The translations under genes and the position numbers were made by a program. Shown here piece by piece: positions 8,031-16,157 of a DNA stretch of 64,000 nucleotides (within the stretch, counting starts at the first letter, position 1; every line of letters begins with the position of its first letter). The notes under the pieces are model-generated. The model did no database searches and was not told where the DNA came from. It saw only the letters and a program-made list of their open reading frames with translations. Source of the DNA: Cybelea sp963723485 (GTDB lineage: Bacteria; Vulcanimicrobiota; Vulcanimicrobiia; Vulcanimicrobiales; Vulcanimicrobiaceae); the NCBI GenBank assembly GCA_963723485.1, contig CAVRQS010000003.1, forward strand, positions 62,001-126,000, read 5' to 3'.

Positions 8031-8339
8031 ATGGCGAAGCAGATGATTCGCATACGCCTCAAGGCGTATGATCACAAGGTCCTGGATCAGTCCGCGGAGC
8101 GCATCGTCGAGACGGCGAAGCGCACCGGCGCCTTCGTCAGCGGCCCCGTGCCCCTCCCGACGGAGATCAATCGCTTCTGCGTGCAGCGTTCGACCAACAA
8201 CGACAAGAAGTCGCGCGAGCACTTCGAGATGCGAACCCACAAGCGGCTCATCGACATCTTGCAGGCGTCGCCGAAGACGATGGATGCGCTGATGCATCTC
8301 GACCTGCCTGCCGGCGTGGACATCGAACTCAAGGCGTAG
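8031..8339 (+). CDS. rpsJ: 30S ribosomal protein S10
   Basis: A 102-residue S10 (also NusE, part of transcription antitermination complexes). It contains IRIRLKAYDHKVLDQSAE, the loop GPVPLPTEINRFCVQRS and REHFEMRTHKRLIDIL, all canonical. AGGAAG precedes the ATG. S10 usually begins the S10 operon with rplC next; here a convergent MFS gene overlaps its last 11 bases and rplC is 7.8 kb away, so rpsJ ends this transcription unit. Confidence 0.97.
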   Translation: MAKQMIRIRLKAYDHKVLDQSAERIVETAKRTGAFVSGPVPLPTEINRFCVQRSTNNDKKSREHFEMRTHKRLIDILQASPKTMDALMHLDLPAGVDIELKA

Positions 8340-9549
8340 CGGGGTAGCGAGCCCCGACGAGGATCGCGGCGACCGCGAATGCCGCAATCGTGCAGCCGAA
8401 CGTTAGGCTCGCTGTCCACGAGTTCGACGCGGTCGTAATGAGACCGACGCCGATGACGGGAAGCGAGTTTCCCGCAAAACCCGCAATATAGTACGTCGAT
8501 GCGACCTCGCCTCGCTGCCCGGCCGGTGCGATCTGATTGACGATATTCAGCGAGCCGCGGATGCCGAGGCCCCAACAGACGCCACCGAGAGCTGAGGCGA
8601 CGATAAGCATCGGCAGCGAGCGTGAGGACTGCGCGGTCAAGAGCAGCGCGACGCACGGCAACAGCACGACGAGCGCGCCCATCATCGCGGCGAGGCTCTC
8701 GATGCCGCGTCCAACGTACGCCGTGATGCCGGCGGCCAGCGCCAGTTCGAAGACGATCGTTCCCACCACCGCCGGGCTGGATACGTTGAGATATTCCTTC
8801 AGAATCGTCGGGATGAGACCGCCATAAAAACCAACGAGGGCAAACGTGACGAAGCAGGTCACGACCGGCGCGATGAACTGGGCCGCAATGTCCCTGGGAA
8901 CGCCGACTCGGGGGCGTAACAGCCCGACATCCGCTTTCTGACGTGCAACGTCAACGGTCTCCCGCGTGAACGCTACCAGTACTCCTACTACGATGAGAAG
9001 CGGGACGTACACGTAAAACGGCGTGCGCAGCGGCGAGGCATACTGCGCGAGCAGGCCGCCGACGAGCGGGCCTGCGGCGAATCCCAACGCGTTGGCGAGC
9101 GTCGCGAGCATCGTCGCTCGCGGCTTGTCATCGTCGAGGTCCGCGAGCCAAGCTGTGCCGGTCCCCGACGCGAGGCCCACGGCGATGCCGCTGAGGATCC
9201 GCCCCAGGAAGAGCCAGAGCGGACTCGCGGCAAGCAGGAAGAGCAGCATGCTCGCGCAGCCGAGCACGACGCTCGCGGCGCCGACGACGCGCCGTCCGAT
9301 GCGATCGGAAATCCGCCCGAAGAAGAGGAGTGCCGCGAGATTTCCCAGCGCATAGGCTGCGTAAATGAGCGTCAGCGTAACCTCGGGAAAATGGAAGGCG
9401 CGCTGATAGATGGCATAGAGCGGGGTAATCAGCCCGCTGCCCATGAATGCGATCCCGAGCATCGCGGCGACGATCCAGCGAGCAGGCACCCCGTTGATCG
9501 AGCGAGGCCGCGCCGGCAGCAGCGTTTCCATGGCCGCTAATCTACCCAT
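8329..9549 (-). CDS. MFS transporter (drug/metabolite exporter type)
   Basis: A 406-residue protein with about twelve hydrophobic helices. The loop GRISDRIGRRVVGA between helices 2 and 3 is the major facilitator motif A; PLVGGLLAQYASPLR marks the second half of the N-terminal bundle. It resembles the other MFS protein at 45029-46192 (QRGEVAS/QRGEVSS near helix 10 in both), suggesting paralogues. A second ATG at 9531 could be the true start, as neither has a good ribosome binding site. The substrate is unknown; the topology is that of proton-driven exporters. Confidence 0.85.
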   Translation of the reverse strand: MGRLAAMETLLPARPRSINGVPARWIVAAMLGIAFMGSGLITPLYAIYQRAFHFPEVTLTLIYAAYALGNLAALLFFGRISDRIGRRVVGAASVVLGCASMLLFLLAASPLWLFLGRILSGIAVGLASGTGTAWLADLDDDKPRATMLATLANALGFAAGPLVGGLLAQYASPLRTPFYVYVPLLIVVGVLVAFTRETVDVARQKADVGLLRPRVGVPRDIAAQFIAPVVTCFVTFALVGFYGGLIPTILKEYLNVSSPAVVGTIVFELALAAGITAYVGRGIESLAAMMGALVVLLPCVALLLTAQSSRSLPMLIVASALGGVCWGLGIRGSLNIVNQIAPAGQRGEVASTYYIAGFAGNSLPVIGVGLITTASNSWTASLTFGCTIAAFAVAAILVGARYPATP

Positions 9550-9602
9550 CCGGGCGGAGGAAATCGAAAGGACGCGCCTTTGCTTTTGGCAAGTAGACCA
9601 CC

Positions 9603-9869
9603 ATGGAAATCAAATCGAGCTACATCGGCACCATGATCGCGCTCGCGACGGTGGCTTTCGGGCTGCTCGCAGCTGGTGCGTGGAACAAATTCATCGCGGA
9701 TCTCATCGCAGTATTCTTGAAGCCGGGCAATGGCATTTGGGCGGAGCTTCTGTACGCCGTCCTGGTCACGATCGTCGCGATCGTCGTCATTCAGGCGCTT
9801 GGGAAGATCGCGGAGAAGCAGGCCGAGTTGACGGCGAGGGTTCCCTTCGCTAAGAAACCGCAGGAATAG
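9603..9869 (+). CDS. DUF5654 family small membrane protein
   Basis: An 88-residue protein with two hydrophobic helices (about residues 9-27 and 45-67) separated by FIADLIAVFLKPGNG and a charged tail. The pattern fits the DUF5654 family of small integral membrane proteins of unknown role. It is divergent from the MFS gene and its 3' end overlaps the convergent acetyltransferase gene by 20 bases. Confidence 0.65.
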   Translation: MEIKSSYIGTMIALATVAFGLLAAGAWNKFIADLIAVFLKPGNGIWAELLYAVLVTIVAIVVIQALGKIAEKQAELTARVPFAKKPQE

Positions 9870-10392
9870 CGATGCGGTAACGCAGCGACTCGCCGCCGTG
9901 ATACAGCACTCCGCCGTTAGCGCTGATCGCGCGCTGCGAGGCGATGTTATCGGGACGCGTTACGACCTCGACGTAGGGTAGCCCGATCTTGCGGGCCTGC
10001 GGGAGAATCAAACGCAGCGCCTCCGTGGCGTATCCGCGGCGGCGCTTCCACGCCACGACGCTGTAACCTACGTGACCGTCGCACCATGCCGGCAGCTCCG
10101 GCGTACCGATTTGCCAGCGCAGCCCGATGCTGCCCGCGAAGTCGCCGTCCCACATCCAGCGTATGAATCCCGGTAAGCGCTGCACTCGGGAGCCGCCGGG
10201 AAGCACGACCGGCGCGCCGCGCGCATCGACGTCCTCGCACGACGCGAGGAACGCACCGGCATCGGCGGCGATCGCATCGAGCTCCTCGAGCCGCTTCTCG
10301 GCTCGGCTCGAGCTCGGCGAATAACCGCGCCGGAGCGCTGCGACGTACGCCGGCAGATATTCCGCCGACGGCCGCACGAGCGCGAGGCTCAC
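9850..10392 (-). CDS. GNAT family N-acetyltransferase
   Basis: A 180-residue protein. FAGSIGLRWQIG, HVGYSVVAWKRRRGYATEALRL and EVVTRPDNIASQRAISANGG are the beta-strand, acetyl-CoA loop (RRRGYA) and C-terminal blocks of RimJ/RimL-type acetyltransferases, which acetylate amino groups of proteins or small molecules using acetyl-CoA. The GTG start at 10390-10392 overlaps the stop of the upstream VOC fragment as GTGA; an earlier GTG at 10413 would overlap that frame further. The substrate is not predictable. Confidence 0.75.
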   Translation of the reverse strand: MSLALVRPSAEYLPAYVAALRRGYSPSSSRAEKRLEELDAIAADAGAFLASCEDVDARGAPVVLPGGSRVQRLPGFIRWMWDGDFAGSIGLRWQIGTPELPAWCDGHVGYSVVAWKRRRGYATEALRLILPQARKIGLPYVEVVTRPDNIASQRAISANGGVLYHGGESLRYRIAIPAVS

Positions 10393-10553
10393 TCTCGCTC
10401 CGCGAGCAGCCACAACCCGCCGCGGCTCGCGAGCTCGGGCGGCTTGGGAATCTCGTCAAAGCCGAGGAGTTCGACGTAGAACGCGCGGGCGCGCTCCGCG
10501 CTCTCCTCCGGGATCGCGATCTGCACGTGATCGATGCGGCGAATGGTGCTCAG
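10389..10553 (-). pseudogene. Truncated VOC (glyoxalase-like) domain, first half only
   Basis: A 54-codon frame reads STIRRIDHVQIAIPEESAER then ARAFYVELLGFDEIPKPP and RGGLWLLAERE before a TGA. This is the first beta-alpha-beta-beta-beta module of the VOC/glyoxalase fold, including the first metal-ligand His, but the second module is missing; relatives are about 115-130 residues. The only start that keeps the whole module is a CTG (10551-10553) overlapping the upstream TGA as CTGA; a GTG at 10524-10526 would delete the His. It is probably a decayed remnant, although its tight coupling to both neighbours leaves open a translated half-domain. Confidence 0.6.
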
Positions 10554-10984
10554 GCTGGGTTGGCGGGTTTCTTCGGCGGCTTGCCGGCGCGAATCTTGAA
10601 CGCGAGCTCGGGACGGTGCTGGAGCGGCGGATAGACGTGCGCGCGCACCTCAAAGCCCTTATTTTGAAGGCCGAGGCGTAGCGCCGCTTGTTGAATGCCA
10701 TGCAGGATCGCGGCGTTGAGCGTCTCGTCGGCGACGCCCAAATCCATCAGGCTATCGACGCCGTCTTTCTTCGAGAGTAGCGTCAGTCGAACTTCACCCG
10801 CGATGCGCTCCGATTCGTGTTCCTCGTCGTCGGGGTCGTGAAAGACGACGACGTGACGGTCTTCGTACACGACCTCGCTATCGCCGACGGCGTGTTCCCA
10901 CGCTTTGGCCTCCTTGATCCAGTTCGGCCGCGCACCCAAGACCTCGGCCGGACTGAGAATGTCCCTCTTTCGCAGAGCGCTCAT
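10550..10984 (-). CDS. HIT-like protein lacking the histidine triad
   Basis: A 144-residue protein related to the divergent HIT protein at 11047-11490: both have VVYED, a -SLMDLGVAD/TLLDLGLGD- segment, ALRLGLQNKGFEVR/ALALGLHEKGFMIR and YPPLQH/LPPYQH. Where the partner has HVHIHIL, this protein has ELAFKIR, so the catalytic histidines are gone. It is unlikely to be a nucleotide hydrolase and may bind a ligand or partner instead. The ATG at 10982-10984 was preferred to one at 11038 because it removes an untypical leader. Its stop overlaps the CTG of the VOC fragment. Confidence 0.65.
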   Translation of the reverse strand: MSALRKRDILSPAEVLGARPNWIKEAKAWEHAVGDSEVVYEDRHVVVFHDPDDEEHESERIAGEVRLTLLSKKDGVDSLMDLGVADETLNAAILHGIQQAALRLGLQNKGFEVRAHVYPPLQHRPELAFKIRAGKPPKKPANPA

Positions 10985-11046
10985 GCGGCGCAGCTTCACC
11001 GTTTCCAAGAGGACGCCTGCCTGCGCTGCATGAAGCATCAGTACAG

Positions 11047-11490
11047 ATGGCTCCCTGGATTTCGGAATTGATCAGCGGCCCGAGCCAGCGCGTCTGGGAG
11101 AAGCCCGATCCCGAGCATACGTTCCGCGGCCGGCTCGACGGCACGCGCGCGAAGGCCGACGAGGTCGTGTACGAGGACGACGACGTGTTCGCGTTCCGCC
11201 ACAACATCGACAAGAGCAGGGACGAGTGGTGGGAGTACCACGTCGTCATCATCCCTAAGAAGTGGATTCCCACGCTTCTCGACTTGGGCCTCGGCGACGC
11301 CCGGATTTGGCATCGCCTAATCGCGGGGATCCAGCGGGTGGCGCTCGCGTTAGGCCTTCACGAGAAGGGCTTCATGATCCGCATGGGAGTGCTGCCGCCA
11401 TATCAGCACACCGAGCACGTGCACATCCACATCCTCTCGGGCAAGCATACCTCGCCGGTGGTTGACGGCCCGCTCGCCGATGTCTCGTGA
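11047..11490 (+). CDS. HIT family protein
   Basis: A 147-residue protein with the histidine triad HVHIHIL at about residues 124-130, preceded by YEDDDVFAFRHNID and YHVVIIPKKWIPTLLDL. HIT proteins hydrolyse or transfer nucleotidyl groups, acting on nucleoside phosphoramidates or dinucleotides. No good ribosome binding site is seen before the ATG. It lies back to back with a triad-less paralogue and its stop lies inside the start of the chromate transporter gene (overlap of 11 bases). Confidence 0.8.
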   Translation: MAPWISELISGPSQRVWEKPDPEHTFRGRLDGTRAKADEVVYEDDDVFAFRHNIDKSRDEWWEYHVVIIPKKWIPTLLDLGLGDARIWHRLIAGIQRVALALGLHEKGFMIRMGVLPPYQHTEHVHIHILSGKHTSPVVDGPLADVS

Positions 11491-12037
11491 TGATCCTCGT
11501 CCGTCGCTGCCCAGCATTGCGCTGACGTTTGCGGCGATCTCCTCGACGGCGTTCGGAGGAGGTCAGAAGGCGAGCATTCGACAGCAGGCTCTCGCGCGCG
11601 GTTGGATGGATCGCGACGGCTTCATGGACGGACTGGAGATCGCCCAGGTTCTGCCCGGTCCCAACATCCTAAACCTCGCGGTGTATTGTGGCCAAAAAGT
11701 CCGCGGCGTCCCCGGCGCAACCGCCGCGTTTCTCGGCGCGAGCATACCGTCGTTCGTCATTGTCCTGATCGCCGGCGCGCTCTACTTCCAGTTTTCGGCG
11801 AATCCGTTCGTGCAGGGAGCGCTGCGCGGATGCGCGGCGGGCGCGCTCGGGCTGACGGTCGGCAACGCGCTGCAGCTGACGTGGGACGAACGTGTCCATT
11901 GGGCGCGCATCGCGCTGCTCGTCGTGACCGCCCTCACCGTATCGTTCTTGCACATGCCGCTGCTGCTCGTCCTCGTGATCTTCGGCGGCATCGGGGTGGT
12001 GCACGAATACGTGCGCGCGCGCCGGCCCAAGCGATGA
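11480..12037 (+). CDS. chrA: Chromate transporter, N-terminal-type half
   Basis: A 185-residue membrane protein with the CHR signature: FAAISSTAFGGGQKASIRQQ then GLEIAQVLPGPNILNLAVYCG, followed by four hydrophobic helices. It is one half of a split chromate ion transporter; the other half follows with a 4-base overlap, and the two presumably form an antiparallel heterodimer in the inner membrane. CHR proteins export chromate, but in many bacteria their physiological anion is unproved. The ATG at 11480 was taken over an earlier one at 11462. Confidence 0.85.
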   Translation: MSRDDPRPSLPSIALTFAAISSTAFGGGQKASIRQQALARGWMDRDGFMDGLEIAQVLPGPNILNLAVYCGQKVRGVPGATAAFLGASIPSFVIVLIAGALYFQFSANPFVQGALRGCAAGALGLTVGNALQLTWDERVHWARIALLVVTALTVSFLHMPLLLVLVIFGGIGVVHEYVRARRPKR

Positions 12038-12576
12038 GCGGCACGGCCCAAACCCTGCTGCATCTGCTGTGGACGTTCGCGCAGCTTTCGGTGCTGGGCT
12101 TCGGCGGCGGCAAGGGCATCATTCCGCAGATGCACACCGACGCCGTGACGCAATATCACTGGGTGACGTCGCAGCAGTTCACGCAGTTCTACACGATCGG
12201 CAAGCTCGTGCCGGGGCCGACGACGGTCTTCGCCGCCCTCGTGGGATACGCGGCCACGCCGGGACGGCCGTTGCTCGGTGCGGGCGTTGCGACGCTTGCG
12301 ATGTTTCTACCCTCGAGCGCCATCATGGTGGCCTTCGACGCGCTCTGGGTGCGGTTCCAAACCTCGCCGTGGCGTGCCATCATCTCCCAAGGTCTGGCGC
12401 CCGCGATCGTTGGACTTGTCTGGTCCAGCGTGTGGACGATCGCGCGCGGCGTTGAGGTGAGTGCGGCCGCGTACGCGATCGCGGTGGTCGTGACGGCCCT
12501 GATGCTTCGCAGTAAACTCAGTCCGGCGCTGCTCATCCTCCTGTCCGGCGTCGTAGGGGTCGCCGCGCTTCGCTAA
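12034..12576 (+). CDS. chrA: Chromate transporter, C-terminal-type half
   Basis: A 180-residue partner of the preceding gene, starting at an ATGA overlap. It has its own CHR signature, LSVLGFGGGKGIIPQMHTD and YTIGKLVPGPTTVFAALVGY, and about five hydrophobic helices. Short-chain CHR transporters are regularly encoded as such tandem pairs. Together they form the transporter; chromate resistance itself is not demonstrated. Confidence 0.85.
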   Translation: MSGTAQTLLHLLWTFAQLSVLGFGGGKGIIPQMHTDAVTQYHWVTSQQFTQFYTIGKLVPGPTTVFAALVGYAATPGRPLLGAGVATLAMFLPSSAIMVAFDALWVRFQTSPWRAIISQGLAPAIVGLVWSSVWTIARGVEVSAAAYAIAVVVTALMLRSKLSPALLILLSGVVGVAALR

Positions 12577-12590
12577 GCGAACGACCGGCC

Positions 12591-13016
12591 ATGCCCATCG
12601 ACCTTCACGAGCTCCGGTCGCGCTCGTTTCACGGCACCAAACGTCGCATCTACCATCTGCTCGAGGAGATGGGCACCTCGGGCGATCAGATCTGGCCGTT
12701 CGCCTCGCAACCCTTCATGCGGTCCCCCGGCCCGCTCGTGCCGGGCCGCACGGAGGAATGGCATCTCGGGATCCACGGCGTGCTCGAGGAAGCCGTTCCC
12801 GAGGAGCGGATCGTCTGGCGCTTTCGCAACGACGGATTTGATGGCACCCATGGTTTCTATCTGTCCACCGAGGGCAAGGAAACGCTGCTCGAGTACAAGG
12901 TGGACGCGATCCTCTCCGATACGGACGGACGGCTCCTATGGCGGCGTTTCGAAGATCAATTCGAGCGCTCGATCGAGGCGCTCTTCGACAAACTCGCTCG
13001 CGTCCTCAAGCGTTGA
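12591..13016 (+). CDS. SRPBCC (START-like) domain protein
   Basis: A 141-residue protein. The pattern GTSGDQIWPFASQPFMRSPGP, then GVLEEAVPEERIVWRF and THGFYLSTEGKETLLEYKVD, with a long C-terminal helix RFEDQFERSIEALFDKLARV, fits the helix-grip SRPBCC fold that holds hydrophobic ligands. The ligand is unknown. Its stop overlaps the TTG start of the acyl-CoA dehydrogenase, which suggests a role linked to that enzyme. Confidence 0.65.
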   Translation: MPIDLHELRSRSFHGTKRRIYHLLEEMGTSGDQIWPFASQPFMRSPGPLVPGRTEEWHLGIHGVLEEAVPEERIVWRFRNDGFDGTHGFYLSTEGKETLLEYKVDAILSDTDGRLLWRRFEDQFERSIEALFDKLARVLKR

Positions 13017-14170
13017 CCGCAACCGACTTCGTCGACGTCGCGAGCTTGCTCTCGCACGAGGAACGCCTCGTGCGCGACACCGTGCGCGAGTATGTGCGCG
13101 AGCGCATTGTTCCCAACGTTGCGGAATGGTTCGAGTCGGGAACGCTGCCGCGCGATCTGGGCCGCGAGCTCGGGCGGCTCGGATTGCTGGGCATGCACCT
13201 GCACGGTTTCGGCTGCGCCGGCGCCAGCGCGGTGGCTTACGGCCTCGCGTGTCTCGAGCTGGAGGCGGGCGATTCCGGCGTGCGCAGCTTCGCGTCGGTT
13301 CAGGGATCGCTCGCAATGTACGCGATCTATCGCTGGGGAAACGAAGCGCAGAAGGCGACCTGGCTTCCTCCGATGGCGCGCGGCGAGGCCATCGGCTGCT
13401 TCGGCCTGACTGAGCCGGATTTCGGCAGCAATCCCGCCGGCATGCGAACGCGTGCGCGGCGCGACGGCAGCGACTGGATCCTCGACGGCACGAAGATGTG
13501 GATCACGAATGGGTCGATCGCCGATCTCGCGATCGTGTGGGCTCAGACCGACGCCGGCATCCGCGGCTTCATCGTGCCGCGCGATTCCAGCGGATTCGCG
13601 GCATCCGACATCCATCGAAAGCTCTCGCTGCGCGCGTCGGTGACGAGCGAGCTGGTGCTATCGAGTTGCCGCGTCCCAGCCGATGCGCTGCTGCCGCTGG
13701 CCGAGGGGCTGAGCGGACCGCTCGCGTGCTTGAACGAGGCACGCTACGGTATCGTCTGGGGCGCGATGGGCGCCGCGCGCACCTGCTACGAGACCGCGCT
13801 CGAGTACGCCAAGACTCGCGTGCAGTTCGATCGTCCGATCGGCGCCTATCAGCTCACGCAGGAGAAGCTCGTCAACATGCTGATCGAGCTCGACAAGGGG
13901 ACGCTGCTCGCGCTGCACCTGGGGCGTGCCAAGGACGCGGGGCGGTTGCAGCCGTCCCAGGTGAGCTTCGGCAAGCTCAACAACGTGCGTGAGGCGCTCG
14001 CGATCGCGCGCGAGGCGCGAACGGTGCTGGGAGCCAACGGCGTGACGCTGGAATACCCAATCATCCGGCACATGAACAACCTCGAGTCGGTGCTGACCTA
14101 CGAGGGCACGAGCGAGATGCACGCCCTGATCGTCGGCAAAGAAATTACTGGGATTTCCGCCTTCGTTTAA
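13013..14170 (+). CDS. Acyl-CoA dehydrogenase, glutaryl-CoA dehydrogenase-like
   Basis: A 385-residue flavoenzyme. GFGCAGASAVAYGLACLELE, VRSFASVQGSLAMYAIYRWG and IGCFGLTEPDFGSNPAGM match glutaryl-CoA dehydrogenases better than short-chain enzymes, including the Arg of VRS that binds the distal carboxylate. TYEGTSEMHALIVGKEITGI near the end carries the catalytic Glu of YEGT. Expected reaction: FAD-dependent dehydrogenation (with decarboxylation if glutaryl-CoA) in lysine or aromatic catabolism, passing electrons to ETF. The start is a TTG (13013-13015) overlapping the SRPBCC stop as TTGA. Confidence 0.85.
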   Translation: MTATDFVDVASLLSHEERLVRDTVREYVRERIVPNVAEWFESGTLPRDLGRELGRLGLLGMHLHGFGCAGASAVAYGLACLELEAGDSGVRSFASVQGSLAMYAIYRWGNEAQKATWLPPMARGEAIGCFGLTEPDFGSNPAGMRTRARRDGSDWILDGTKMWITNGSIADLAIVWAQTDAGIRGFIVPRDSSGFAASDIHRKLSLRASVTSELVLSSCRVPADALLPLAEGLSGPLACLNEARYGIVWGAMGAARTCYETALEYAKTRVQFDRPIGAYQLTQEKLVNMLIELDKGTLLALHLGRAKDAGRLQPSQVSFGKLNNVREALAIAREARTVLGANGVTLEYPIIRHMNNLESVLTYEGTSEMHALIVGKEITGISAFV

Positions 14171-16014
14171 ACGTAGTCCGCTAGGGTCAGCGTCGCGTCG
14201 CGTTCGGCGCCGCGCGAGCCTCGGATGTGCAGGTGCACGGCGGTCCCGACCGGTCCCGAGAACAAAGCGCGCAGCGCCGAGAGCGACTGATTCGCCGCGG
14301 GAGCCCCGTTGACGGTGAGGATCACGTCGCCTTTGGCGAGCTTCGCCGCGGCGGCGGGCGATCCGGCGAGTACGGAGAGCACCGTGTACGAGTCGTGGGA
14401 GTCGATGAGGAAGAGGCCCGACCGATCGTATCCGAAGGGTAGGTCGAAGAGCATGCTCTTGGCGAGCAGCAGCCGCGAATGCAGGTAGTCGAAGGTGAGA
14501 TCGAAGCGGCGCCAAATGCCGCCGCCGATGTTGGACGGGTTGAACTGATCGGCGAGTGCGCCTTGCGTCGCGATGCTGAACAGCGTGACGACGTTTGAGA
14601 GGGTGTACGGACCGATCTGCAGCGAGGGCACGCGGCCGAGCCGCGAATACGAGGGGCCCCCGACGCCGAAGCCGGTGACCGTGGGCGCCGTCTTGGCCAG
14701 CGAAGCGATCCCGGAATGCGATGCGAGAAACGGCGCGAGCAGCTCTAACGTCGCCCGGTTTCCGGTATCGACTTCCGCCGTCGCCACGAGGCCGTCGACG
14801 GCGATCGGAATAATCGGAATCGTCCCGTCGAAAAAGAACGGAATCGCTGCGGCGTCCGGCGGCGCCGTCGGCAGCGACGGCGGGAGGGCGAGCGTGAGCC
14901 TCGAGCCCGCATAGTCTATCGTCGCGAAGAAGCGGCTCAGGAACTGATAGCCGAGCATTCCGTCGATGCGCAGGCCCTCGGCTACGCCGAATCCCGTTGC
15001 GATCGGCAAGACGAGCATGTATTGGTTGCGGATCTGCGCCGCGCCTACGGCAATCGTGTCGACGCGCGTGAATGCGGCGCCTTCGGTAGCGCTGCCGACG
15101 CCCGACAGCCGCACTCCGCCGACGCCCTTGGTGCCAAGCACCGCCGCGACCTCGGGCGTAACGATGTAATCGCCGCCGCTGTCGAGCACGAACGTGTAGG
15201 GGCCGTGACCGTCGAGCATCACGTTGAGGTAGACGTGGTTGTTGACGATCTGCAGCGGAACGGTGATGCTCGCATTACCGGCGATGGAATAGTCGTGCAC
15301 GTTACGGCCCGGCACGCGCATGCGCTCGGCCACGTCGGTGTTGAGCTCGACGGAGTAGAACTGTTCGGCAAATGAGTTGCCGGTCGACGTCTGCGTCGCG
15401 CTGGAGAACGGGTACGTGAGACCATCGACGTGCCGATAGTTCGAATAGGTCGTCGCGATCGCGATACTGCCGACGGTCGTGGTCGCTCGGCCGAGCAGAT
15501 GCGTCCTCGGGTCGACCCAGAGCTGGAGCTCGCTGCCGTTCGGCGGCGTAACGGCGAGGACGTCGTACTGCTTGTTCAACGCGGAGCGCTGTCCGGCATA
15601 TACGACTACCGCGCCGCCCGCGTCGGGCCGCAGATAGCGGAGGTTGTCGAGGTAGGCCTGGTCGATCGCCTGAATCCGCCCCGCGGCTCCGCCGTCCACC
15701 GTCACGAGACCCGCATAGTCTTGGCTCCAGGCGACCCTTCCGTCCCATCCCGACGCTCCGCTCAGCGGCCCGGCGTTCTGGTCTACCGTGAAGCGCACGC
15801 CGCGCACGTCGTCCCACTCCTGCGCCCGACCGGTGATGCCGAGGCTCTGCATGCTGCCGATGGCGTGGATCGACTCGATCGAAGAGATGGGGCGGGTAAG
15901 CATCGCCCGGCGCAGCTCGTCCAGCACGCTCTTCGACGAGGCCGACGCGGCCGGTGGGGCAACAATAAAGGAGAGCAAACAGCCGCCGAGGAGGGCGATT
16001 AACGGTCGGGTCAT
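14167..16014 (-). CDS. Secreted retropepsin-like aspartic protease with C-terminal PDZ domain
   Basis: A 615-residue protein with a signal peptide (about residues 1-26). A first aspartyl site, FVLDSGGDYIVTPEVA, and a second, ATAEVDTGNRATLELLA, each sit in a retropepsin-like fold; each lobe has a downstream hydrophobic strand. The last about 90 residues, YTVLSVLAGSPAAAAKLAKG then GDVILTVNGAPA, form a PDZ domain. It is probably an envelope or periplasmic peptidase, with the PDZ domain recognising C-termini. The ATG at 16012-16014 follows a TAAAAT box by 11 bases. It converges on the dehydrogenase with a 4-base overlap. Confidence 0.75.
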   Translation of the reverse strand: MTRPLIALLGGCLLSFIVAPPAASASSKSVLDELRRAMLTRPISSIESIHAIGSMQSLGITGRAQEWDDVRGVRFTVDQNAGPLSGASGWDGRVAWSQDYAGLVTVDGGAAGRIQAIDQAYLDNLRYLRPDAGGAVVVYAGQRSALNKQYDVLAVTPPNGSELQLWVDPRTHLLGRATTTVGSIAIATTYSNYRHVDGLTYPFSSATQTSTGNSFAEQFYSVELNTDVAERMRVPGRNVHDYSIAGNASITVPLQIVNNHVYLNVMLDGHGPYTFVLDSGGDYIVTPEVAAVLGTKGVGGVRLSGVGSATEGAAFTRVDTIAVGAAQIRNQYMLVLPIATGFGVAEGLRIDGMLGYQFLSRFFATIDYAGSRLTLALPPSLPTAPPDAAAIPFFFDGTIPIIPIAVDGLVATAEVDTGNRATLELLAPFLASHSGIASLAKTAPTVTGFGVGGPSYSRLGRVPSLQIGPYTLSNVVTLFSIATQGALADQFNPSNIGGGIWRRFDLTFDYLHSRLLLAKSMLFDLPFGYDRSGLFLIDSHDSYTVLSVLAGSPAAAAKLAKGDVILTVNGAPAANQSLSALRALFSGPVGTAVHLHIRGSRGAERDATLTLADYV

Positions 16015-16022
16015 CACGGCGC

Positions 16023-16051
16023 TTGATTTTACGGTGCGGCCCTGGTACACT
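16023..16051 (+). promoter_or_regulatory. Promoter of the rplC cluster
   Basis: TTGATT (16023-16028) and TACACT (16046-16051) are 17 bases apart, with TGG directly before the -10 (extended -10 type). It gives a leader of about 100 bases before rplC. On the opposite strand, TAAAAT (16031-16026) may be the -10 of the divergent protease gene. Confidence 0.65.
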
Positions 16052-16157
16052 GCCGAAGTTGCGATTTGCGCCGATTCGCGATCTCTTTGCGAGTCGGCGA
16101 AAGCGACTACCAATACGCGTGGGCCAGTGGCCCGGCAAAATCCACGAAAGAGAAGCA

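Noticed and set aside
8340..16157. Accessory block as a prophage or genomic island
   Set aside because: No integrase, attachment repeats, tRNA border or phage genes; the codon character is like the rest of the window.
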